This document shows positions 47,040 to 56,422 of a stretch of 64,000 nucleotides of DNA, piece after piece (the first letter of the stretch is position 1; each line of letters begins with the position of its first letter). Location of the stretch: assembly GCA_039105265.1 (NCBI GenBank), contig JAPFFF010000009.1:2542001-2606000 (forward strand), read 5' to 3'. The stretch is from Tritrichomonas musculus (Eukaryota > Parabasalia > Tritrichomonadida > Tritrichomonadidae). Below the pieces are notes generated by a model. That model had not been told where the DNA came from. It saw nothing but the letters and a program-made list of their open reading frames with translations, and searched no databases. Both the position numbers and the translations under genes were made by a program.

Positions 47040-48407
47040 TTATTTATTAGAAGTAATAACAGCAATTGAAATACAAAATGCAACAAGAGGAGTGATTGGT
47101 GGGGAAATTCTCACTGAACACATTCCACTTGATGACTTATAGATCATGAAAATAACATTATTATTTTCGTCTTCTAAAATGAAGTTTTTAACGCTTGAAA
47201 TTACATGGACATTGCCAAATTGAAGTTTCAAAGTGGGACCAGGCAGTAATTCAGGCAATTTAGTTTGAAATATTGTAAAATCGTCCGACTGTAGATTGTT
47301 TTGTGCGATCTTGGATAAATTCATCTTTTTCGATGATGGAAAATAAGGCTGCTTTTTTGGAAACGCAATTCGGAATGCACGGACACCGTAGCTCTTGATT
47401 TCTTTAGGATCAAAAAATGAAAGGCCCATTACTTCTCCTTCATGCGTTTGATATTCTTCTCCTTGTGGAGCAAATAAAGTAAATCGTGTTAAATTTTGTG
47501 ACTTTTTAAGTGACCCAAGATAAGATTTTGAATAACGATCAATATTTGTGTCTGAGCAAATAATATGGCACTTGCCAATATCTGTTTTACCTTCTTTTGA
47601 ATTAAATAGTATTTCATCATTGAAAACCATTTGAATATTAGATTTTAGACGACCTGACCTCTTCCAAATAATTCTGTAACAAGGAGGATTGTGTGGGGAT
47701 TCTATAACATTCTCTGGAGAAATTGGTAATCTTTCATCATACACTTGCGGTTGCACTTTTTGTAAATCTGCTTCATTTTGGGCATTTAATTGATTAGATT
47801 TTCCTGCTTTCTCATCATTTTGCACTGCAACTTTGGTTTGTGCATTTTGTGATTGGTTATTTGTATTTTGAGAGTTGTTATTGTTTTCTTGCAAGCTATT
47901 TTGGGGAGGAAGTTCATCAACCTCAACTGAGATATTTGTGTTTGGATCAGTATTGGCATTTTCAGCATTATTATTTTGATTTTTAGATGACCAATTTTGC
48001 GATCCAGTATTTCTTTGATTATTTTTATTTGTATTTTGTGTCTGAGATTCATTTTCGGGAGGATGGCTTTCGGTTACAATAGGATTTTGTACATCAAAAC
48101 TATCAGAATAATCATGATCACTATATAAATTAGCACCTGTTTTTCTTTTTATGGGAGTTTCTTTGATTGAATACGAATAATCATATTCTGAAGAAAAATC
48201 TTCATGAATGTTAAATTTTGAATTTTGATTATTAACAGGCCTTGTTTTGATAATAGGCAAGTCATCTGATTCGTAATCATAACTTGATGATTCACTCAAA
48301 TTAATAGTGTTTATTGGTCTTGGATAAATAGCCGGCCTTCCCACAGGCCTTCGATTGATATATGCTCCTCTCATACCACCTCTTGGAGGTCCTGGCAATC
48401 TTCTCAT
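47040..48407 (-). CDS. Tubby-like domain protein (second of two)
   Basis: The 455-residue protein has a disordered N-terminal half (1-240: Arg/Pro-rich start, Tyr/Asp/Ser patches such as SSSYDYESDD, then Asn/Gln-rich) and a tubby domain at about 243-455. Domain landmarks in order: CYRIIWKRSGRLKSNIQMVF, GKCHIICSDTNIDRYSKSYL with GSLKKSQNLTRFTLFA (family: 'yiGklrsN..gt.F.vyd'), VMGLSFFDP, and the end LKLQFGNVHVISSVKNFILE with LVAFCISIAVI as the buried C-terminal helix. Tubby domains bind phosphoinositides and in animals link to ciliary traffic. This copy has a longer N-terminal tail than the one at 25.8 kb. Confidence 0.85.
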   Translation of the reverse strand: MRRLPGPPRGGMRGAYINRRPVGRPAIYPRPINTINLSESSSYDYESDDLPIIKTRPVNNQNSKFNIHEDFSSEYDYSYSIKETPIKRKTGANLYSDHDYSDSFDVQNPIVTESHPPENESQTQNTNKNNQRNTGSQNWSSKNQNNNAENANTDPNTNISVEVDELPPQNSLQENNNNSQNTNNQSQNAQTKVAVQNDEKAGKSNQLNAQNEADLQKVQPQVYDERLPISPENVIESPHNPPCYRIIWKRSGRLKSNIQMVFNDEILFNSKEGKTDIGKCHIICSDTNIDRYSKSYLGSLKKSQNLTRFTLFAPQGEEYQTHEGEVMGLSFFDPKEIKSYGVRAFRIAFPKKQPYFPSSKKMNLSKIAQNNLQSDDFTIFQTKLPELLPGPTLKLQFGNVHVISSVKNFILEDENNNVIFMIYKSSSGMCSVRISPPITPLVAFCISIAVITSNK

Positions 48408-49057
48408 TTTTGTTATTTCCCACTATTTATATAAACGTAAAAATAATATTTCAATTTGTAATTTCTTTAGAATAGATATGCCCACATTTTTATTCAATAA
48501 TCTTTTTGAAAAATTTGTCAAATTGAGTTTTTGCTTTTATCAAATTGAAATGATTGAAAGATTTTATTCAAAACGTTTAGAAAACAATTAGTATTATTTA
48601 TCTTGGTGAATTTTTAATGATTTCTATTAAATATATAATAATTATCGAAATATAACTTGGTGAATTTTTTTATTCAAAATAAATAATATTTTCATTGTTA
48701 TAACTCACAAATTGTTTTTCAAATTAAATCCGAAAATCATGTTCAATCTAATATATATATATATATATAAATAACTCCAATAGATAATGTGAATTTCATA
48801 TAATATTATTTAGAATCAAATAGTTCTATTAGATTCATTGATCTATAAATGATAATAAGTTCTCTTCATATAAAACAAAATGAAATTGATTTTTTATTTT
48901 GAATTTAACTCATTATCCCTAATTTTCTTTTTAATATAATTAAGATATATATATTTATATGTTGAAAAAAAATTTGATAAATGTTACTGAAAAAGTTTTG
49001 ATATAAACCATTTAAAACATTCATAGATCACAATTTCTCGCAATTTTTTTTCTTTGC
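48408..49057. other. Divergent intergenic region, AT-rich
   Basis: 650 bp between the tubby-like and TAF2 genes. A short direct repeat with CTTGGTGAATTTTT lies near 48603 and 48656, and there is a TA run near 48752-48769. A 78-codon open frame at 48355-48591 is not supported. Confidence 0.5.
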
Positions 49058-52000
49058 ATGTCTTTAGCAGCATCATTGCATGTTGCAAAGCAGCATGTTA
49101 ATATTACAGTTCACGAAGATCCATTAGACGTCAAAGGATATACGGATATCGACTTTCATGCAACTTCGCATCATTCTCAAGTTATTTTTTTAAATGCACG
49201 CCAAGTTTTCGTAGATAAAGTTACAATAAATGGCAAAGATGTTCCATTTCAGCACATTGATTCGCACGCTGCGCTATTATTTAAAACAGGTCCTCTAGTT
49301 CGAGATGCATCACATTTTGCTGCCGTTTCGCAAATTGTTAATGAATCTCCAGATCTTATTATCCCATATGAAGGAAATTACCCTGTTTCTGTGCATATCG
49401 AATTTAGGGTTAAAAAAGATTGTACTTCAATTGTTAATAAAGACGGAATAATTTTCACAGATAACCGAGTTGATGGTCCATCAGGATGGTTTCCATGTGT
49501 TGATACAATTGCACAGCGATCACTCTTTTCTCTTTCTGTTACCTTTAGTTCAAGTTATGTTTGTGTAGGACCTGGTGAAACAATTTTTAGTACAATTGAT
49601 CCACAGCTCAAAACAAACACAATGTCTTACAAAATTAAATTTCCTGTTTGCGCATCTGCTGTTGGATTTGCTCTCGGTCCTTTTATTTGTCAAACATTAA
49701 ATAATTCTGAGCAAACACGAAATGATATTATAATGTATTATATAGGATCTGTCGATGAATCTTTTAAAAATACTCTCGAGCCTGTTCCATCAATATTACA
49801 AAAGACAATGGACAAATTTTCCTTAGAAGAAAATTTTTATACAACTTTATCATTTGTTTCGCTTCCATTTTTAACAGAAACTATTTTGCTCCCAGGAGTT
49901 GTTTTTATGCCCCCTTCATTGAATTTGCCAATTGGAAATGTAAATGTTACCTATGATGTAATGATTAGACTAATTGAAGCTATAATTGGCTTATTTGTAT
50001 ATTATTTTTTCCCTGTTGGCGATCCACGAGATCAATGGCTTCAGCACGGGCTTGTTATGTTCTTTGCCGAAGTCTTAGCAAAGGAAATGTACTCAGAATG
50101 CTTTCGACTTGACAGGCGTTGGAATGACTTGAATTGGCTTATGACTGAAGATATTTTTCCATCAATTGTTTTACATAAAATTGATCCTGCTACAGGTGAG
50201 CCATTTACAGATAAATATTTGCGAATAAAATCTAAATTATTAATTAATATGATAAGCACTTCAATGCGAAATAACGAAATTCAACTTGTTTTATTAATGC
50301 AACCTCATATGAAAACCTGCGAAGAACAGCCAACTTTTGTTACAGACAGATTTTTTATGGATTTGACTAGATTTTGTCCAAATATTAATTTCAAAACTTT
50401 TCGACAACAATGGCTATGTTCAAATGGTTTTCCAATATTTACATACAACTTCACAAATGATCCACGTCACAACAACATGAAATTTGTTCTTGCTCAAACT
50501 CCATCATGTAAAACGAATGTTCCTTTCTTTACTGGTAATATTTTAGTGTATCTTCGCGATCTTGATATGCCATATGAATTCCCATTTGCAGTAGAAAACC
50601 AAATACAGATTCAGCAGTTCAATTATTTTGCGCATAGACGAAAAACAAAGAAGAAGAATTTTTCGTTTGTTAATGGTACTACAAAAAGTGTCACTGTCCA
50701 TCATGCTGTAATGTGGCTAATACTTGATCAGCCGATGTCATGGATATGTAAAGTTCGACCCCGCCTTCCACAATTCATGATTCATTATCAACTCCAACTT
50801 CTCCATAATGTTTATGCTCAGCACGAAGCTATATCATCACTTGAAGATTTCAAGGACACTGAGGAATCAATTGCGATTTTAACCGAATTTCTAAAAGATG
50901 ATAGAGTTTATTTCGGAGTTAGAGGTCATGTTGCACGAGCTCTAGCAATGTTTAATTCAGAACAAACAGAAGATAAGCACATGAGAATTTTGCTTGATTG
51001 GTATGCCAGTCAGTTCTTTGAAAACAATCCAACTAGTAATGAAATTAGCGTTAAACCTCATGACTTTTATGATATTCCCAGGCATTTTGTTCAATTAGAA
51101 GTTATAAAATCACTTTCAATTATAAGAAATTCTCAAAACTACACTCCAGAAAGAATAGTTAAAACATTAATTGAAGTCCTTAAACAAGCGAATAACAATA
51201 CAAACAATATGTACAGTGATGATTATTTCAATGCAGAAGTTATTCTTGCTTTTGGAAGATTTAGAAACGAAAACGAAGACTTTTACAAAAATACATCAAG
51301 CCAAATTTTAAATAAATTAACCCTTCATGCATCAATTCCTTCTTATTGTAATATCATCACGAGTGCTGGCTATGAAGCTTTGACTGCAATTGCGTTGAAA
51401 ACAGACATATTCACACCTGATATTAAAGAAATGCGATCAGTTGTCCTTGAAACAAAAAATTACTTTGATTGTAGAGCATCTGTCTATCGTGATCTTCTTT
51501 TCCTTTGCATTCGCGAAAAAGGAATTACTTTTGCGGAATTAATTTCTGATATTAAAACTCTTATTGATCAAGGTGAATCTGAAATGGCTGCTATGTGCTT
51601 AAGGCAAATTTATAGATTTATTCTAAATTCTGTTCATGTTGGCGATAAAGATCACTTCCAGACATATCTTCTTGCACTTCCAGAAGGAATGTCAAGAGAT
51701 GATGTCAAGAAATTCCTAATATCAAATGGAAATAGTGGAGAAAATGGAATAGAAATAGCCGAAACTCTCTGGGACATTTTAACTCTTCATGCTAAACACA
51801 ACAAAATACTTAGATCTGAGGCTTTAAGAGCTTATACGGCTCTATATGGTGAAAAATTACCAGAGCCATATTTAAAGCAAAGTTCTTTGTCTCAAGTACC
51901 AATTGATCTTACTGCTGAAAGATCCAGTGGAAGTGTAGTTCAGATTGATATGACAAGAAATGCACAAGCTTTACAAGCAAAAGCTGCTGCTGCTGCTGCA

Positions 52001-52135
52001 AGAAATGCCCAAGTTTCATTGCATGCAACTCAATCAACACCATTTTTCCCTGTAATTTCTACACCATCTACAAATTCATTGGATAATAATGAAAACAAAA
52101 ATGATAACAGTAATAACAGCAGCAGCAATATATAG
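49058..52135 (+). CDS. TAF2: TAF2, TFIID subunit with M1 aminopeptidase-like fold
   Basis: The 1025-residue protein has the M1-aminopeptidase-like plan without the protease site. The N-terminal beta domain contains VKGYTDIDFHATSHHSQVIF and then DGPSGWFPCVDTIAQRSLFSL, which is the TAF2 version of the 'R..FPC.D' block. In the central domain the place of the HExxH zinc site reads RLIEAIIGLFVYYFFPVGDP, then RDQWLQHGLVMFFAEVLAKE, similar to the TAF2 'DEW...G...Y' region. No HExxH occurs. Armadillo/HEAT-like helices follow from about 570 to 950, including EAISSLEDF. The last 75 residues are low complexity (Ala and Asn/Ser runs). TAF2 recognises initiator DNA as part of TFIID. Confidence 0.8.
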   Translation: MSLAASLHVAKQHVNITVHEDPLDVKGYTDIDFHATSHHSQVIFLNARQVFVDKVTINGKDVPFQHIDSHAALLFKTGPLVRDASHFAAVSQIVNESPDLIIPYEGNYPVSVHIEFRVKKDCTSIVNKDGIIFTDNRVDGPSGWFPCVDTIAQRSLFSLSVTFSSSYVCVGPGETIFSTIDPQLKTNTMSYKIKFPVCASAVGFALGPFICQTLNNSEQTRNDIIMYYIGSVDESFKNTLEPVPSILQKTMDKFSLEENFYTTLSFVSLPFLTETILLPGVVFMPPSLNLPIGNVNVTYDVMIRLIEAIIGLFVYYFFPVGDPRDQWLQHGLVMFFAEVLAKEMYSECFRLDRRWNDLNWLMTEDIFPSIVLHKIDPATGEPFTDKYLRIKSKLLINMISTSMRNNEIQLVLLMQPHMKTCEEQPTFVTDRFFMDLTRFCPNINFKTFRQQWLCSNGFPIFTYNFTNDPRHNNMKFVLAQTPSCKTNVPFFTGNILVYLRDLDMPYEFPFAVENQIQIQQFNYFAHRRKTKKKNFSFVNGTTKSVTVHHAVMWLILDQPMSWICKVRPRLPQFMIHYQLQLLHNVYAQHEAISSLEDFKDTEESIAILTEFLKDDRVYFGVRGHVARALAMFNSEQTEDKHMRILLDWYASQFFENNPTSNEISVKPHDFYDIPRHFVQLEVIKSLSIIRNSQNYTPERIVKTLIEVLKQANNNTNNMYSDDYFNAEVILAFGRFRNENEDFYKNTSSQILNKLTLHASIPSYCNIITSAGYEALTAIALKTDIFTPDIKEMRSVVLETKNYFDCRASVYRDLLFLCIREKGITFAELISDIKTLIDQGESEMAAMCLRQIYRFILNSVHVGDKDHFQTYLLALPEGMSRDDVKKFLISNGNSGENGIEIAETLWDILTLHAKHNKILRSEALRAYTALYGEKLPEPYLKQSSLSQVPIDLTAERSSGSVVQIDMTRNAQALQAKAAAAAARNAQVSLHATQSTPFFPVISTPSTNSLDNNENKNDNSNNSSSNI

Positions 52136-52389
52136 GTGTCTATAATATTTGAAATTTTTACCAATTTAAAAAAAAAAAACTGATTGATTGAAAACAGTTG
52201 AATCTATATTAAGCCTTTATACATGTAAATGTTAAAATATATTATATAAATGTTCTAAAATATTGACAACTCTTTTTTTGTTTTTTGATATCTTTTCAAT
52301 TGCAAAATGGTCGAAGTCTTCTTCAATAAAAAAAACAAATAAATAAAAACAGAGGAGAAAAATATATAGAAATCAAAAGATGATTTTAT

Positions 52390-53109
52390 TTAGATCATGC
52401 GTGTAACGAGATCATCAATAAGATTTTCACGATTTCCATAATCACCACCTTCAACATAGTGGCGGCGGATACGGCGGAATCCACCCTTTGGTTGGTTAAG
52501 CTTGAAGGGCCAAAGGAAAGCATTTGCTTGTGTGAAGTGTGGGCCACATGTGTAGATTTCGTGGGCAAGGTCTTCAACACTTTCTATGTTGTGTTGGCCA
52601 AGAGCGGCGCGAACGATTTCGTTTGTTGTGAGTGCAAGGCGTTGTCCATTAACGCGTGCAAAACCACGTTTAAGAATAAGTTCACGAACAACAGCTGGTG
52701 ATGGATAACCATAGGCGATATATGGTTCAACACGAAGGAGCATTTCGATAGTTGCTTTGTTAAGTCTAACGAAAACTGCGTTGGACTTTTGGCGAAGGCG
52801 GAGAAGATCGAGAATCTTACGTGATTGTGGGGACATTTGGTTGATACCACGGATACGGATAACAAGTGCAACTTTAGCCTGAGCTGGAACATAAAATCCT
52901 CCTTGAGCGGCGGCTTCATTACTTTTGGCGATAAGTTCTTTTTCTTGAGCAACAAGTTCTTGGGCATATTGTTTTGAACGTTCAAGGATCTTTTCTTGGC
53001 GTGCTTTTGCTTCTGCCTGAAGGGCGTCGCGTTTCTTGTTGTATTCTTCAGTTTGTTTCTTCTTAAGTTCTTCAAGCTTGCGGAGGGTTTCTGGTAATGG
53101 CTTTGACAT
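52390..53109 (-). CDS. RPL7: 60S ribosomal protein L7 (uL30)
   Basis: From MSKPLPETLRKLEELKKKQ the product is 239 residues, the usual eukaryotic L7 length. An ATG nine codons upstream exists but the shorter form matches L7 N-termini. Conserved segments include VALVIRIRGINQMSPQSRKI, LDLLRLRQKSNAVFVRLNKA, the EPYIAYGYPS block, LILKRGFARVNGQRLALTTN, and the end GGFRRIRRHYVEGGDYGNRE. Codon third positions are richer in G and C than in neighbouring genes, as expected for a highly expressed gene. It binds 5S-proximal 28S rRNA in the large subunit. Confidence 0.97.
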   Translation of the reverse strand: MSKPLPETLRKLEELKKKQTEEYNKKRDALQAEAKARQEKILERSKQYAQELVAQEKELIAKSNEAAAQGGFYVPAQAKVALVIRIRGINQMSPQSRKILDLLRLRQKSNAVFVRLNKATIEMLLRVEPYIAYGYPSPAVVRELILKRGFARVNGQRLALTTNEIVRAALGQHNIESVEDLAHEIYTCGPHFTQANAFLWPFKLNQPKGGFRRIRRHYVEGGDYGNRENLIDDLVTRMI

Positions 53110-53610
53110 TAGTATAGATTCCAAAAGGCCGACCAAAACGTCAAAACCGTTTGTACTCTATTTTATTTGACTATTTTTTTCTGAAATAAGGTCAACCTTA
53201 TTGAATAGTTTACAAAAAATACAATCTTTTATTAATTTTTTAATATATATTAAATATTTAATAAAATAAAAAATATATTTAAAATAATTTAAAATAATAA
53301 AATTTATAATTATAAAATTAAAAGTTATTAATTAATATTTATCATTATATTTCCATCATAATATTTTCATTTTTCAATGGTTTATATCATCAAAAATCTT
53401 GAATGTGGTCATCTTTCATTCAAAAATGGTTGAGTTTTCTTCAGAAATTGTTGTTTCCTTTTTATTCTAAGATTTGAATTATATCTTCTCATTATTTTTT
53501 TTATAATCTTTTACCTGCAATAGTATTTATCTAAGCATGTCAGATAGTCCCATTTTACTTTTTCTAATCCAAATGGGATTTAAATCTGGGATTTATGGGA
53601 TTTTGTTATT

Positions 53611-53740
53611 ATAACCATATTATTATTAAAGCATTTAATATAACCATATTATTGTGAATTTATTATAACCATATTATTATGAATTTAAATTATAACCATA
53701 TTTCTGTGATTTTAAAGTAACCATATTTTTGTTAAAATAT
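53611..53740. repeat. Minisatellite of about five ATAACCATATT units
   Basis: Units start at 53611, 53640, 53665, 53692 and (shortened) 53718. Each begins ATAACCATATT followed by an AT-rich spacer, with a unit length of 23-29 bp. Units differ at several positions, so the array is not recent. Confidence 0.85.
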
Positions 53741-53830
53741 ACTAATCCCATTAAATTGAAAGGGATTTTCTCAATTTTGAGAGAGTTCTATTCAATTTTC
53801 TGAGATTTATCGGATTTTATCATTCAATCT

Positions 53831-53948
53831 TGGGATTAGAGTATTGAATTTTAGGTTTTGATGGGATTAGAGTATTGAATTTTGGGATTTGATGGGATGA
53901 AAGTATTGAATTTTGGGATTAAAAGGGATTGGTGTATTCAATAAAAGG
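53831..53948. repeat. Minisatellite of about four TGGGATTAGAGTATTGAATT units
   Basis: 31-bp units start at 53831, 53862, 53893 and (partial) 53925. Each carries GGGAT, then GTATTGAATTTTGGGATT. Isolated GGGATT words in 53571-53600 and 53761-53770 suggest older, decayed units upstream. Confidence 0.85.
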
Positions 53949-54507
53949 TAGGGAAAACCAAAATACATTCAATTTTTTTTCAAATCTTTGGGATTTTTAT
54001 TCAAAATTTGGTAATAATCATGAAAAAGAATTATTTATTTATCATTGTCAAAAAGTCAAAGGAAAAAGATATAATATAAAACGAAAATTAACAAACAGTG
54101 CTATTTTACATGATAACATTTCATTAAAGCAGATTAATGTTTTAAAAATGATCAAATTATTTCTTTAAATTGAAGTTATTTGTCTGAATTTGAAATATTT
54201 TTAGAGTAATTCATTATTATATCAATAAATTCTTTTCATAAAGCATACTTTTTAAGAAAAAAAGGTATTAAATTTTATTTTTTTTATAAATATGATTTAT
54301 TTTAAAATTATCATATATGAATGATAAGTTTTGATGTATAAAATATGAAACTGAATTCTTTTCATTCAAAAAAGAAACATTTTTACCTGAATATCTATGT
54401 AAATATGAATATAAAAAAAAATGATGATAATTTCAATCGAACCATAGAAATTGTAAAACAGTTAAATTGAAATTAATAACCATTGAGATAAAAAATAAAT
54501 TTGGTTT

Positions 54508-55779
54508 TTAAGGGTGTACTTGATAATTCTGAAGGAAAAATTCAATGAGCTTTCTCAAAAGTAACAATTATTAATTTTAAAAATATAAATTTTATTTTAA
54601 ATACAATACAATAAATAAATAAATATAATAGTAATTATTTTTATATTTAGATCTCAAAAAAATCTGATTTTCAAAATAATTATTAAGAAAATCTCTTTAA
54701 AAAAAGATTATATAACTTATTTTTAAATATATATATATATTTATATTCATTTATTAATTTATATTTAAATATATATTTAATATTTTTCTAATATTTCATG
54801 AGATACAAAAAGAAATAATAATATAAAACTTTTTATGATATTTATTTTATTATCAGAATTATATAACTTTTTGTGAAAGACATTATGATTTTATATCATA
54901 TATAAACCTTCTTATTAATAATATTATTTGCATATATTATTCATTTTTCTGTGTTAATATAAATTATATATTATATATATTTCATTATTAAATTATTTAA
55001 GGAAATATTTACTGCAATATTAATTCTTTTAAAATTAAAAAAAATATATTTAATTTTTTTTTTATGTTAAAAACTTTACTAGGAAAAATATTATCAAATA
55101 ATTTTTAAGAATATATTTATATATTTATATTATAGATATTTAAATAGAATAATATTACATAAATAAATCATAGAAAGATAGATATAATCTTTTTATAATA
55201 ATAAAAATAATTTATGAAAAAGTTTAAAAATATTTTTTCTATTTGAGAATATTTGAAAGATCAATTCAATATATAATTTTTGGTTGTTTTAATTTTGATA
55301 ATATTTATTGATGCATATAATATTTAACATGTAACAATATTTAAATAATATATAGTTATAAATAAAATAATAAATAGAGATAAATATATAAAAATAAATG
55401 TTTACTGAATAAAATAAATTTAAATTAATTTAATCTATCAACTTTTTCTGAAATAATTATTTTATTCAATTTTTTTGTGAAATTATTTCCTTCCTGTAAA
55501 AAAGAAATAAATAACATAAAACTAAGACCAAAATTATAAAAAAATATTTCAATCATAAAAATATTTAATTTCTAAACTATCTAAACTTTTTCCGAAAGAG
55601 CAACCATTGAATTTATTTTCTACAATAACGTATTAAATTGGATATTCGTCTTGATCGTTTAGGAGAAAAAATGTGCAAATTGACCTAAACTTTTTCCGAA
55701 AAAGCCACCATTGAATTTATTTTCTATAAGATTTTTGTATTTTGAAAGGTTTATATATTTTACAGCAGTACACCCTTAA
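54508..55779. mobile_element. MITE-like element with 12-bp terminal inverted repeats
   Basis: TTAAGGGTGTAC at 54508-54519 is matched exactly in inverted form by GTACACCCTTAA at 55768-55779. Inside each end lies a related subterminal motif. The left has ATTCAATGAGCTTTCTCAAAA near 54540-54559. The right has, read inverted, ATTCAATGGTGGC then TTTTTCGGAAAAAG near 55686-55715, with a second copy near 55576-55605 and a poorer one near 55438-55470. Both ends sit at TTAA (or TA), consistent with TA- or TTAA-targeting DNA transposons. The 1.27-kb interior is very AT-rich and has no coding capacity. It looks like a non-autonomous element. Confidence 0.6.
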
Positions 55780-56422
55780 ATGATTATTTTACCTTATTCA
55801 TTTTTATTAATTTATATATGATTGAAGAAACAAAAAAATGATAAAATGGCATATTACACAGAATATCTTAATAAATAAATGTATGAACTTAAAAGGTCAA
55901 CAAATGCTCAACAGAAATCTACTCAATTTTTTGAATCAAATACGATCAAGAAAGGTCAAATAATTGCTTTTTTTTTTTTTTTTTTTTAGTAAATGATCTA
56001 AATCCCAAAAAGAAAAAAAATTATTCCCATTTTCGAATTTTAATCCCAATGTATCAACCTTAATTTATCTAAAATAGAAATATTACAAATGTTAATATTT
56101 GATACAAAATTGATCATAGAAAAAAAAAATAAAAAATAAGTGATTGAAGGACCTGAACCATCAAACTTGATATCATTATCCGCAAGATTGTAGAATAAAT
56201 TGGGATAGATATTGTTCAACATCAATTTTTTGATATATTATTTATTAATTTATGTTTATTCGAATTACAAACTTAAGTTTACTATATATTATTTTTGATT
56301 AGAAAGAAGAAGAAAAATAAATTAGAAAGTTAAACTTATTTTAATTAATAAATGTATATATTTAAATTATTTTTGAATTATAATAAGAAATCTTTAATTA
56401 AGGATTCAATCTCTGTTTTTTA
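55780..56422. other. Intergenic region with 20-bp poly-T run
   Basis: No supported gene is present. A run of 20 T spans 55968-55987, again followed by AGT. A 61-codon minus-strand frame at 56040-56225 lacks convincing coding character. Confidence 0.5.

Larger units (their letters stand above)
53110..54507. other. Gene desert, left part, with two minisatellites
   Basis: No supported gene lies in this 1.4-kb stretch. It is extremely AT-rich and contains the two minisatellites listed at 53611-53740 and 53831-53948. A 79-codon frame at 53929-54168 has AT-rich composition and overlaps the second repeat. It is not supported as a gene. Confidence 0.6.

Noticed and set aside
48752-48769. TA dinucleotide run as a possible regulatory element
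   Set aside because: Similar short TA runs occur throughout the intergenic DNA, so it has no specific meaning.
52395-53075. Other-frame openings over the L7 gene on both strands
   Set aside because: The codon bias of the ribosomal protein gene leaves other frames open by chance.
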